From Glandiceps talaboti (taxonomy: Eukaryota > Hemichordata > Enteropneusta > Spengelidae), in the NCBI RefSeq assembly GCF_964340395.1, contig NC_135550.1, forward strand, positions 8,317,864 to 8,381,863: a stretch of 64,000 nt of DNA, in the 5' to 3' direction. Below are positions 1 through 13,566 of this stretch, piece by piece; position 1 is the stretch's first letter; every line of letters begins with the position of its first letter. The position numbers and the translations under genes were made by a program. The notes under the pieces are model-generated. The model did no database searches. It had not been told where the DNA came from and saw only the letters and a list, made by a program, of their open reading frames with translations.

Positions 1-3000
1 CCTATGACAGGATTTATTCCAAGGAGTATTTTTGAGGGGTGTCTATGGCAGGATTTATTGCAAGGAGTATTTTTGAGGGGTGTCTATGGCAGGATTTATT
101 GCAAGGAGTATTTTTGAGGGGTGTCTATGCCAGGATTTATTGCAAGGAGTATTTTTGAGGGGTGTCTATGCCAGGATTTATTCCAAGGTGTATTTTTGAG
201 GGGTGTCTATGATGGGATTTATTGCAAGGAGTATTTTTGAGGGGTGTCTATGCCAGGATTTATTCCAAGGAATATTTTTGAGGGATGTCTATGCCAGGAT
301 TTATTGCAAGGAGTATTTTTGAGGGGTGTCTATGATGGGATTTATTGCAAGGAGTATTTTTGAGGGGTGTCTATGCCAGGATTTATTCTGAGGAGTATTT
401 TTGAGGGGTGTCTATGGCAGGATTTATTGCAAGGAGTATTTTTGAGGGGTGTCTATGATGGGATTTATTGCAAGGAGTATTTTTGAGGGGTGTCTATGCC
501 AGGATTTATTCTGAGGAGTATTTTTGAGGGTGTCTATGCCAGGATTTATTCCAAGGAATATTGTTGAGGGGTGTCTATGATGGGATTTATTCCAAGGAGT
601 ATTTTTGAGGGGTGTCTATGGCAGGATTTATTGCAAGGAGTATTTTTGAGGGGTGTCTATGACAGGGTTTATTCCAAGGAGTATTTTTGAGGGGTATCTA
701 TGCCAGAATTTATTCCAAGGAGTATTTTTGAGGGGTGTCTATGCCAGGATTTATTCCAAGGAGTATTTTTGAGGGGTGTCTATACCAGGATTTATTGCAA
801 GGAGTATTTTTGAGGGATGTCTATGACAGGATTTATTCCTGGGAGTATTTTTGAGGGGTGTCTATGCCAGGATTTATTCCAAGGAGTATTTTTGAGGGGT
901 GTCTATGCCAGGATTTATTCCAAGGAGTATTTTTGAGGGGTGTCTATGCCAGGATTTATTCCAAGGAGTATTTTTGAGGGGTGTCTATGACGGGATTTAT
1001 TCCTGGGAGTATTTTTGAGGGGTGTCTATGACAGGATTTATTGCAAGGAGTATTTTTGAGGGGTGTCTATGACAGGATTTATTGCAAGGAGTATTTTTGA
1101 AGGGTGTCTATGACAGGATTTATTGCAAGGAGTATTTTTGAGGGGTGTCTATGACAGGATTTATTGCAAGGAGTATTTTTGAGGGGTGTCTATGCCAGGA
1201 TTTATTGCAAGGAGTATTTTTGAGGGGTGTCTATGCCAGGATTTATTCCAAGGAGTATTTTTGAGGGGTATCTATGATGGGATTTATTCCAAGGAATATT
1301 TTTGAGGGGTGTCTATGATGGGATTTATTCCAAGGAGTATTTTTGAGGGGTGTCTATGCCAGGATTTATTCCAAGGAGTATTTTTTGAGGGGTGTCTATG
1401 CCAGGATTTATTCCAAGGAGTATTTTTGAGGGGTGTCTATGCCAGGATTTATTCCAAGGAGTATTTTTGAGGGGTGTCTATGCCAGGATTTATTCCAAGG
1501 AGTATTTTTGAGGGGTGTCTATGACAGGATTTATTCCAAGGAATATTTTTGAGGGGTATCTATGCCAGGATTTATTCCAAGGAGTATTTTTGAGGGGTAT
1601 CTATGATGGGATTTATTCCAAGGAATATTTTTGAGGGATGTCTATGACGAGATTTATCCCAAGGAGAGTTTTGAGGGATGTCTATGACGGGATTTATTCC
1701 AAGGAGTATTTTTGAGGGGTGTCTGTGATGGGATTTATTCCAAGGAGTATTTTTGAGGGGTGTCTATGACAGGATTTATTGCAAGGAGTATTTTTGAGGG
1801 GTGTCTATGATGGGATTTATTCCAAGGAGTATTTTTGAGGGGTGTCTATGACAGGATTTATTCCAAGGAATATTTTTGAGGGGTGTCTATGCCAGGATTT
1901 ATTGCAAGGAGTATTTTTGAGGGGTGTCTATGACAGGATTTATTCTGAGGAGTATTTTTGAGGGGTGTCTATGATAGGATTTATTCCAAGGAATATTTTT
2001 AAGGGGTGTCTATGATGGGATTTATTCTGAGGAGTATTTTTGAGGGGTGTCTATGATAGGATTTATTCCAAGGAATATTTTTGAGGGGTGTCTATGATGG
2101 GATTTATTCCAAGGAATATTTTTGAGGGGTGTTTATGATGGGATTTATTCCAAGGAGTATTTTTGAGGGATGTCTATGACAGGATTTATTCCAAGGAGTA
2201 TTTTTGAGGGGTGTCTATGGCAGGATTTATTGCAAGGAGTATTTTTGAGGGGTGTCTATGGCAGGATTTATTGCAAGGAGTATTTTTGAGGGGTGTCTAT
2301 GGCAGGATTTATTGCAAGGAGTATTTTTGAGGGGTGTCTATGGCAGGATTTATTGCAAGGAGTATTTTTGAGGGGTGTCTATGCCAGGATTTATTGCAAG
2401 GAGTATTTTTGAGGGGTGTCTATGCCAGGATTTATTCCAAGGTGTATTTTTGAGGGGTGTCTATGATGGGATTTATTGCAAGGAGTATTTTTGAGGGGTG
2501 TCTATGCCAGGATTTATTCCAAGGAATATTTTTGAGGGATGTCTATGCCAGGATTTATTGCAAGGAGTATTTTTGAGGGGTGTCTATGATGGGATTTATT
2601 GCAAGGAGTATTTTTGAGGGGTGTCTATGCCAGGATTTATTCTGAGGAGTATTTTTGAGGGGTGTCTATGCCAGGATTTATTCCAAGGAATATTGTTGAG
2701 GGGTGTCTATGATGGGATTTATTCCAAGGAGTATTTTTGAGGGGTGTCTATGCCAGGATTTATTCCAAGGAGTATTTTTGAGGGGTGTCTATGATGGGAT
2801 TTATTCCAAGGAGTATTTTTGAGGGGTGTCTATGCCAGGATTTATTCTGAGGAGTATTTTTGAGGGTGTCTATGCCAGGATTTATTCCAAGGAATATTGT
2901 TGAGGGGTGTCTATGATGGGATTTATTCCAAGGAGTATTTTTGAGGGGTGTCTATGACAGGATTTATTGCAAGGAGTATTTTTGAGGGGTGTCTATGACA

Positions 3001-6000
3001 GGGTTTATTCCAAGGAGTATTTTTGAGGGGTATCTATGCCAGAATTTATTCCAAGGAGTATTTTTGAGGGGTGTCTATGCCAGGATTTATTCCAAGGAGT
3101 ATTTTTGAGGGGTGTCTATACCAGGATTTATTGCAAGGAGTATTTTTGAGGGGTGTCTATGACAGGATTTATTCCTGGGAGTATTTTTGAGGGGTGTCTA
3201 TGCCAGGATTTATTCCAAGGAGTATTTTTGAGGGGTGTCTATGCCAGGATTTATTCCAAGGAGTATTTTTGAGGGGTGTCTATGACAGGATTTATTCCTG
3301 GGAGTATTTTTGAGGGGTGTCTATGCCAGGATTTATTCCAAGGAGTATTTTTGAGGGGTGTCTATGCCAGGATTTATTCCAAGGAGTATTTTTGAGGGGT
3401 GTCTATGCCACGATTTATTCCAAGGAGTATTTTTGAGGGGTGTCTATGACGGGATTTATTCCTGGGAGTATTTTTGAGGGGTGTCTATGACAGGATTTAT
3501 TGCAAGGAGTATTTTTGAGGGGTGTCTATGACAGGATTTATTGCAAGGAGTATTTTTGAGGGGTGTCTATGACAGGATTTATTGCAAGGAGTATTTTTGA
3601 GGGGTGTCTATGACAGGATTTATTGCAAGGAGTATTTTTGAGGGGTGTCTATGCCAGGATTTATTGCAAGGAGTATTTTTGAGGGGTGTCTATGCCAGGA
3701 TTTATTCCAAGGAGTATTTTTGAGGGGTATCTATGATGGGATTTATTCCAAGGAATATTTTTGAGGGGTGTCTATGATGGGATTTATTCCAAGGAGTATT
3801 TTTGAGGGGTGTCTATGACAGGATTTATTCCAAGGAGTATTTTTGAGGGGTGTCTATGCCAGGATTTATTCCAAGGAGTATTTTTGAGGGGTGTCTATGA
3901 TGGGATTTATTCCAAGGAGTATTTTTGAGGGGTGTCTATGACAGGATTTATTCCAAGGAGTATTTTTGAGGGGTGTCTATGCCAGGATTTATTCCAAGGA
4001 GTATTTTTGAGGGGTATCTATGATGGGATTTATTCCAAGGAGTATTTTTGAGGGGTGTCTATGACAGGATTTATTCCAAGGAGTATTTTTGAGGGGTGTC
4101 TATGACAGGATTTATTCCAAGGAATATTTTTGAGGGGTATCTATGCCAGGATTTATTCCAAGGAGTATTTTTGAGGGGTATCTATGATGGGATTTATTCC
4201 AAGGAATATTTTTGAGGGATGTCTATGACGAGATTTATCCCAAGGAGAGTTTTGAGGGATGTCTATGACGGGATTTATTCCAAGGAGTATTTTTGAGGGG
4301 TGTCTATGATGGGATTTATTCCAAGGAGTATTTTTGAGGGGTGTCTATGACAGGATTTATTGCAAGGAGTATTTTTGAGGGGTGTCTATGATGGGATTTA
4401 TTCTGAGGAGTATTTTTGAGGGGTGTCTATGACAGGATTTATTCCAAGGAATATTTTTGAGGGGTGTCTATGCCAGGATTTATTGCAAGGAGTATTTTTG
4501 AGGGGTGTCTATGACAGGATTTATTGCAAGGAGTATTTTTGAGGGGTGTCTATGACAGGATTTATTCTGAGGAGTATTTTTGAGGGGTGTCTATGATAGG
4601 ATTTATTCCAAGGAATATTTTTGAGGGGTGTCTATGATGGGATTTATTCTGAGGAGTATTTTTGAGGGGTGTCTATGATGGGATTTATTCCAAGGAATAT
4701 TTTTGAGGGGTGTCTATGATGGGATTTATTCCAAGGAGTATTTTTGAGGGATGTCTATGACAGGATTTATTCCAAGGAGTATTTTTGAGGGGTGTCTATG
4801 GCAGGATTTATTGCAAGGAGTATTTTTGAGGGGTGTCTATGGCAGGATTTATTGCAAGGAGTATTTTTGAGGGGTGTCTATGGCAGGATTTATTGCAAGG
4901 AGTATTTTTGAGGGGTGTCTATGGCAGGATTTATTGCAAGGAGTATTTTTGAGGGGTGTCTATGCCAGGATTTATTGCAAGGAGTATTTTTGAGGGGTGT
5001 CTATGCCAGGATTTATTCCAAGGTGTATTTTTGAGGGGTGTCTATGATGGGATTTATTGCAAGGAGTATTTTTGAGGGGTGTCTATGCCAGGATTTATTC
5101 CAAGGAATATTTTTGAGGGGTGTCTATGACAGGATTTATTCCAAGGAGTATTTTTGATGGGTGTCTATGCCAGGATTTATTCCAAGGAGTATTTTTTGAG
5201 GGGTGTCTATGCCAGGATTTATTCCAAGGAGTATTTTTGAGGGGTGTCTATGCCAGGATTTATTCCAAGGAGTATTTTTGAGGGGTGTCTATGCCAGGAT
5301 TTATTCCAAGGAGTATTTTTGAGGGGTGTCTATGACAGGATTTATTCCAAGGAATATTTTTGAGGGGTATCTATGCCAGGATTTATTCCAAGGAGTATTT
5401 TTGAGGGGTATCTATGATGGGATTTATTCCAAGGAATATTTTTGAGGGATGTCTATGACGAGATTTATCCCAAGGAGAGTTTTGAGGGATGTCTATGACG
5501 GGATTTATTCCAAGGAGTATTTTTGAGGGGTGTCTATGATGGGATTTATTCCAAGGAGTATTTTTGAGGGGTGTCTATGACAGGATTTATTGCAAGGAGT
5601 ATTTTTGAGGGGTGTCTATGATGGGATTTATTCTGAGGAGTATTTTTGAGGGGTGTCTATGACAGGATTTATTCCAAGGAATATTTTTGAGGGGTGTCTA
5701 TGCCAGGATTTATTGCAAGGAGTATTTTTGAGGGGTGTCTATGACAGGATTTATTGCAAGGAGTATTTTTGAGGGGTGTCTATGACAGGATTTATTCTGA
5801 GGAGTATTTTTGAGGGGTGTCTATGATAGGATTTATTCCAAGGAATATTCTTGAGGGGTGTCTATGATGGGATTTATTCCAAGGAGTATTTTTGAGGGGT
5901 GTCTATGACAGGATTTATTCCAAGGAGTATTTTTGAGGGGTGTCTATGCCAGGATTTATTCCAAGGAGTATTTTTGAGGGGTGTCTATGATGGGATTTAT

Positions 6001-9000
6001 TCCAAGGAGTATTTTTGAGGGGTGTCTATGACAGGATTTATTCCAAGGAGTATTTTTGAGGGGTGTCTATGCCAGGATTTATTCCAAGGAGTATTTTTGA
6101 GGGGTATCTATGATGGGATTTATTCCAAGGAGTATTTTTGAGGGGTGTCTATGACAGGATTTATTCCAAGGAGTATTTTTGAGGGGTGTCTATGACAGGA
6201 TTTATTCCAAGGAATATTTTTGAGGGGTATCTATGCCAGGATTTATTCCAAGGAGTATTTTTGAGGGGTATCTATGATGGGATTTATTCCAAGGAATATT
6301 TTTGAGGGATGTCTATGACGAGATTTATCCCAAGGAGAGTTTTGAGGGATGTCTATGACGGGATTTATTCCAAGGAGTATTTTTGAGGGGTGTCTATGAT
6401 GGGATTTATTCCAAGGAGTATTTTTGAGGGGTGTCTATGACAGGATTTATTGCAAGGAGTATTTTTGAGGGGTGTCTATGATGGGATTTATTCTGAGGAG
6501 TATTTTTGAGGGGTGTCTATGACAGGATTTATTCCAAGGAATATTTTTGAGGGGTGTCTATGCCAGGATTTATTGCAAGGAGTATTTTTGAGGGGTGTCT
6601 ATGACAGGATTTATTGCAAGGAGTATTTTTGAGGGGTGTCTATGACAGGATTTATTCTGAGGAGTATTTTTGAGGGGTGTCTATGATAGGATTTATTCCA
6701 AGGAATATTTTTGAGGGGTGTCTATGATGGGATTTATTCTGAGGAGTATTTTTGAGGGGTGTCTATGATGGGATTTATTCCAAGGAATATTTTTGAGGGG
6801 TGTCTATGATGGGATTTATTCCAAGGAGTATTTTTGAGGGATGTCTATGACAGGATTTATTCCAAGGAGTATTTTTGAGGGGTGTCTATGGCAGGATTTA
6901 TTGCAAGGAGTATTTTTGAGGGGTGTCTATGGCAGGATTTATTGCAAGGAGTATTTTTTGAGGGGTGTCTATGGCAGGATTTATTGCAAGGAGTATTTTT
7001 GAGGGGTGTCTATGGCAGGATTTATTGCAAGGAGTATTTTTGAGGGGTGTCTATGCCAGGATTTATTGCAAGGAGTATTTTTGAGGGGTGTCTATGCCAG
7101 GATTTATTCCAAGGTGTATTTTTGAGGGGTGTCTATGATGGGATTTATTGCAAGGAGTATTTTTGAGGGGTGTCTATGCCAGGATTTATTCCAAGGAATA
7201 TTTTTGAGGGGTGTCTATGACAGGATTTATTCCAAGGAGTATTTTTGAGGGGTGTCTATGCCAGGATTTATTCCAAGGAGTATTTTTTGAGGGGTGTCTA
7301 TGCCAGGATTTATTCCAAGGAGTATTTTTGAGGGGTGTCTATGCCAGGATTTATTCCAAGGAGTATTTTTGAGGGGTGTCTATGCCAGGATTTATTCCAA
7401 GGAGTATTTTTGAGGGGTGTCTATGACAGGATTTATTCCAAGGAATATTTTTGAGGGGTATCTATGCCAGGATTTATTCCAAGGAGTATTTTTGAGGGGT
7501 ATCTATGATGGGATTTATTCCAAGGAATATTTTTGAGGGATGTCTATGACGAGATTTATCCCAAGGAGAGTTTTGAGGGATGTCTATGACGGGATTTATT
7601 CCAAGGAGTATTTTTGAGGGGTGTCTATGATGGGATTTATTCCAAGGAGTATTTTTGAGGGGTGTCTATGACAGGATTTATTGCAAGGAGTATTTTTGAG
7701 GGGTGTCTATGATGGGATTTATTCTGAGGAGTATTTTTGAGGGGTGTCTATGACAGGATTTATTCCAAGGAATATTTTTGAGGGGTGTCTATGCCAGGAT
7801 TTATTGCAAGGAGTATTTTTGAGGGGTGTCTATGACAGGATTTATTGCAAGGAGTATTTTTGAGGGGTGTCTATGACAGGATTTATTCTGAGGAGTATTT
7901 TTGAGGGGTGTCTATGATAGGATTTATTCCAAGGAATATTTTTGAGGGGTGTCTATGATGGGATTTATTCTGAGGAGTATTTTTGAGGGGTGTCTATGAT
8001 GGGATTTATTCCAAGGAATATTGTTGAGGGGTGTCTATGATGGGATTTATTCCAAGGAGTATTTTTGAGGGATGTCTATGACAGGATTTATTCCAAGGAG
8101 TATTTTTGAGGGGTGTCTATGGCAGGATTTATTGCAAGGAGTATTTTTGAGGGGTGTCTATGGCAGGATTTATTGCAAGGAGTATTTTTGAGGGGTGTCT
8201 ATGGCAGGATTTATTGCAAGGAGTATTTTTGAGGGGTGTCTATGGCAGGATTTATTGCAAGGAGTATTTTTGAGGGGTGTCTATGCCAGGATTTATTCCA
8301 AGGTGTATTTTTGAGGGGTGTCTATGATGGGATTTATTACAAGGAGTATTTTTGAGGGGTGTCTATGCCAGGATTTATTCCAAGGAATATTTTTGAGGGA
8401 TGTCTATGCCAGGATTTATTGCAAGGAGTATTTTTGAGGGGTGTCTATGATGGGATTTATTGCAAGGAGTATTTTTGAGGGGTGTCTATGCCAGGATTTA
8501 TTCTGAGGAGTATTTTTGAGGGGTGTCTATGCCAGGATTTATTCCAAGGAATATTGTTGAGGGGTGTCTATGATGGGATTTATTCCAAGGAGTATTTTTG
8601 AGGGGTGTCTATGGCAGGATTTATTGCAAGGAGTATTTTTGAGGGGTGTCTATGATGGGATTTATTGCAAGGAGTATTTTTGAGGGGTGTCTATGCCAGG
8701 ATTTATTCTGAGGAGTATTTTTGAGGGTGTCTATGCCAGGATTTATTCCAAGGAATATTGTTGAGGGGTGTCTATGATGGGATTTATTCCAAGGAGTATT
8801 TTTGAGGGGTGTCTATGACAGGATTTATTGCAAGGAGTATTTTTGAGGGGTGTCTATGACAGGGTTTATTCCAAGGAGTATTTTTGAGGGGTATCTATGC
8901 CAGAATTTATTCCAAGGAGTATTTTTGAGGGGTGTCTATGCCAGGATTTATTCCAAGGAGTATTTTTGAGGGGTGTCTATGGCAGGATTTATTGCAAGGA

Positions 9001-9348
9001 GTATTTTTGAGGGGTGTTTATGGCAGGATTTATTGCAAGGAGTATTTTTGAGGGGTGTCAATGGCAGGATTTATTGCAAGGAGTATTTTTGAGGGGTGTC
9101 TATGCCAGGATTTATTGCAAGGAGTATTTTTGAGGGGTGTCTATACCAGGATTTATTCCAAGGTGTATTTTTGAGGGGTGTCTATGATGGGATTTATTGC
9201 AAGGAGTATTTTTGAGGGGTGTCTATGCCAGGATTTATTCCAAGGAATATTTTTGAGGGATTTCTATGCCAGGATTTATTGCAAGGAGTATTTTTGAGGG
9301 GTGTCTATGATGGGATTTATTGCAAGGAGTATTTTTGAGGGGTGTCTA
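1..9348 (+). repeat. Long duplicated satellite segment, copy A
   Basis: The order of variant units here matches 13567-22914 at a constant offset of 13,566 bp. I checked the opening run of 17 units, the ctgtg variant (1723 and 15289), the ccacg variant (3411 and 16977) and the gtttatgg/gtcaatgg pair (9017 and 22583). The constant offset means no net indel over about 9.3 kb. The copies part at 9348, where copy B carries about 14 extra units. Confidence 0.9.
3780..7955 (+). repeat. Tandem duplication of a 51-unit higher-order block
   Basis: About 3780-5868 is repeated as about 5869-7955, a period of roughly 2,090 bp or 51 units. The marker units gacgagatttatccc at about 4228 and 5456 recur at about 6313 and 7545. 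Some units differ, such as tttttgatgg at about 5155, which is absent from the second block. The arrangement is repeated again inside copy B at about 17350-21520. Confidence 0.8.
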
Positions 9349-12300
9349 TGACAGGGTTTATTCCAAGGAGTATTTTTGAGGGGTATCTATGCCAGAATTT
9401 ATTCCAAGGAGTATTTTTGAGGGGTGTCTATGCCAGGATTTATTCCAAGGAGTATTTTTGAGGGGTGTCTATACCAGGATTTATTGCAAGGAGTATTTTT
9501 GAGGGGTGTCTATGACAGGATTTATTCCTGGGAGTATTTTTGAGGGGTGTCTATGCCAGGATTTATTCCAAGGAGTATTTTTGAGGGGTGTCTATGCCAG
9601 GATTTATTCCAAGGAGTATTTTTGAGGGGTGTCTATGCCAGGATTTATTCCAAGGAGTATTTTTTAGGGGTGTCTATGACGGGATTTATTCCTGGGAGTA
9701 TTTTTGAGGGGTGTCTATGACAGGATTTATTGCAAGGAGTATTTTTGAGGGGTGTCTATGACAGGATTTATTGCAAGGAGTATTTTTGAGGGGTGTCTAT
9801 GACAGGATTTATTGCAAGGAGTATTTTTGAGGGGTGTCTATGACAGGATTTATTGCAAGGAGTATTTTTGAGGGGTGTCTATGCCAGGATTTATTGCAAG
9901 GAGTATTTTTGAGGGGTGTCTATGCCAGGAGTTATTCCAAGGAGTATTTTTGAGGGGTATCTATGATGGGATTTATTCCAAGGAATATTTTTGAGGGGTG
10001 TCTATGATGGGATTTATTCCAAGGAGTATTTTTGAGGGGTGTCTATGCCAGGATTTATTCCAAGGAGTATTTTTTGAGGGGTGTCTATGCCAGGATTTAT
10101 TCCAAGGAGTATTTTTGAGGGGTGTCTATGCCAGGATTTATTGCAAGGAGTATTTTTGAGGGGTGTCTATGCCAGGATTTATTCCAAGGAGTATTTTTGA
10201 GGGGTGTCTATGACAGGATTTATTCCAAGGAATATTTTTGAGGGGTATCTATGCCAGGATTTATTCCAAGGAGTATTTTTGAGGGGTATCTATGATGGGA
10301 TTTATTCCAAGGAATATTTTTGAGGGATGTCTATGACGAGATTTATCCCAAGGAGAGTTTTGAGGGATGTCTATGACGGGATTTATTCCAAGGAGTATTT
10401 TTGAGGGGTGTCTATGATGGGATTTATTCCAAGGAGTATTTTTGAGGGGTGTCTATGACAGGATTTATTGCAAGGAGTATTTTTGAGGGGTGTCTATGAT
10501 GGGATTTATTCCAAGGAGTATTTTTGAGGGGTGTCTATGACAGGATTTATTCCAAGGAATATTTTTGAGGGGTGTCTATGCCAGGATTTATTGCAAGGAG
10601 TATTTTTGAGGGGTGTCTATGACAGGATTTATTCTGAGGAGTATTTTTGAGGGGTGTCTATGATAGGATTTATTCCAAGGAATATTTTTGAGGGGTGTCT
10701 ATGATGGGATTTATTCTGAGGAGTATTTTTGAGGGGTGTCTATGATAGGATTTATTCCAAGGAATATTTTTGAGGGGTGTCTATGATGGGATTTATTCCA
10801 AGGAATATTTTTGAGGGGTGTCTATGATGGGATTTATTCCAAGGAGTATTTTTGAGGGATGTCTATGACAGGATTTATTCCAAGGAGTATTTTTGAGGGG
10901 TGTCTATGGCAGGATTTATTGCAAGGAGTATTTTTGAGGGGTGTCTATGGCAGGATTTATTGCAAGGAGTATTTTTGAGGGGTGTCTATGGCAGGATTTA
11001 TTGCAAGGAGTATTTTTGAGGGGTGTCTATGGCAGGATTTATTGCAAGGAGTATTTTTGAGGGGTGTCTATGCCAGGATTTATTACAAGGAGTATTTTTG
11101 AGGGGTGTCTATGCCAGGATTTATTCCAAGGTGTATTTTTGAGGGGTGTCTATGATGGGATTTATTGCAAGGAGTATTTTTGAGGGGTGTCTATGCCAGG
11201 ATTTATTCCAAGGAATATTTTTGAGGGATGTCTATGCCAGGATTTATTGCAAGGAGTATTTTTGAGGGGTGTCTATGCCAGGATTTATTCCAAGGAATAT
11301 TGTTGAGGGGTGTCTATGATGGGATTTATTCCAAGGAGTATTTTTGAGGGGTGTCTATGGCAGGATTTATTGCAAGGAGTATTTTTGAGGGGTGTCTATG
11401 ATGGGATTTATTGCAAGGAGTATTTTTGAGGGGTGTCTATGCCAGGATTTATTCTGAGGAGTATTTTTGAGGGTGTCTATGCCAGGATTTATTCCAAGGA
11501 ATATTGTTGAGGGGTGTCTATGATGGGATTTATTCCAAGGAGTATTTTTGAGGGGTGTCTATGACAGGATTTATTGCAAGGAGTATTTTTGAGGGGTGTC
11601 TATGACAGGGTTTATTCCAAGGAGTATTTTTGAGGGGTATCTATGCCAGAATTTATTCCAAGGAGTATTTTTGAGGGGTGTCTATGCCAGGATTTATTCC
11701 AAGGAGTATTTTTGAGGGGTGTCTATACCAGGATTTATTGCAAGGAGTATTTTTGAGGGGTGTCTATGACAGGATTTATTCCTGGGAGTATTTTTGAGGG
11801 GTGTCTATGCCAGGATTTATTCCAAGGAGTATTTTTGAGGGGTGTCTATGCCAGGATTTATTCCAAGGAGTATTTTTGAGGGGTGTCTATGACAGGATTT
11901 ATTCCTGGGAGTATTTTTGAGGGGTGTCTATGCCAGGATTTATTCCAAGGAGTATTTTTGAGGGGTGTCTATGCCAGGATTTATTCCAAGGAGTATTTTT
12001 GAGGGGTGTCTATGCCAGGATTTATTCCAAGGAGTATTTTTGAGGGGTGTCTATGACGGGATTTATTCCTGGGAGTATTTTTGAGGGGTGTCTATGACAG
12101 GATTTATTGCAAGGAGTATTTTTGAGGGGTGTCTATGACAGGATTTATTGCAAGGAGTATTTTTGAGGGGTGTCTATGACATGATTTATTGCAAGGAGTA
12201 TTTTTGAGGGGTGTCTATGACAGGATTTATTGCAAGGAGTATTTTTGAGGGGTGTCTATGCCAGGATTTATTGCAAGGAGTATTTTTGAGGGGTGTCTAT

Positions 12301-13566
12301 GCCAGGATTTATTCCAAGGAGTATTTTTGAGGGGTATCTATGATGGGATTTATTCCAAGGAATATTTTTGAGGGGTGTCTATGATGGGATTTATTCCAAG
12401 GAGTATTTTTGAGGGGTGTCTATGACAGGATTTATTCCAAGGAGTATTTTTGAGGGGTGTCTATGCCAGGATTTATTCCAAGGAGTATTTTTTGAGGGGT
12501 GTCTATGATGGGATTTATTCCAAGGAGTATTTTTGAGGGGTGTCTATGACAGGATTTATTCCAAGGAGTATTTTTGAGGGGTGTCTATGCCAGGATTTAT
12601 TCCAAGGAGTATTTTTGAGGGGTATCTATGATGGGATTTATTCCAAGGAGTATTTTTGAGGGGTGTCTATGACAGGATTTATTCCAAGGAGTATTTTTGA
12701 GGGGTGTCTATGCCAGGATTTATTCCAAGGAGTATTTTTTGAGGGGTGTCTATGCCAGGATTTATTCCAAGGAGTATTTTTGAGGGGTGTCTATGCCAGG
12801 ATTTATTCCAAGGAGTATTTTTGAGGGGTGTCTATGCCAGGATTTATTCCAAGGAGTATTTTTGAGGGGTGTCTATGACAGGATTTATTCCAAGGAATAT
12901 TTTTGAGGGGTATCTATGCCAGGATTTATTCCAAGGAGTATTTTTGAGGGGTATCTATGATGGGATTTATTCCAAGGAATATTTTTGAGGGATGTCTATG
13001 ACGAGATTTATCCCAAGGAGAGTTTTGAGGGATGTCTATGACGGGATTTATTCCAAGGAGTATTTTTGAGGGGTGTCTATGATGGGATTTATTCCAAGGA
13101 GTATTTTTGAGGGGTGTCTATGACAGGATTTATTGCAAGGAGTATTTTTGAGGGGTGTCTATGATGGGATTTATTCTGAGGAGTATTTTTGAGGGGTGTC
13201 TATGCCAGGATTTATTCCAAGGAATATTTTTGAGGGGTGTCTATGACGGGATTTATACCAATGAATATTTTTGAGGGTGTCTATGCCAGGATTTATTGCA
13301 AGGAGTATTTTTGAAGGGTGTCTATGCCAGGATTTATTCCAAGGTGTATTTTTGAGGGGTGTCTATGATGGGATTTATTGCAAGGAGTATTTTTGAGGGG
13401 TGTCTATGCCAGGATTTATTCCAAGGAGTATTTTTGAGGGGTGTCTATGACAGGATTTATTGCAAGGAGTATTTTTGAGGGGTGCCTATGACAGGATTTA
13501 TTGCAAGGAGTATTTTTGAGGGGTATCTATGCCAGAATTTATTCCAAGGAGTATTTTTGAGGGGTG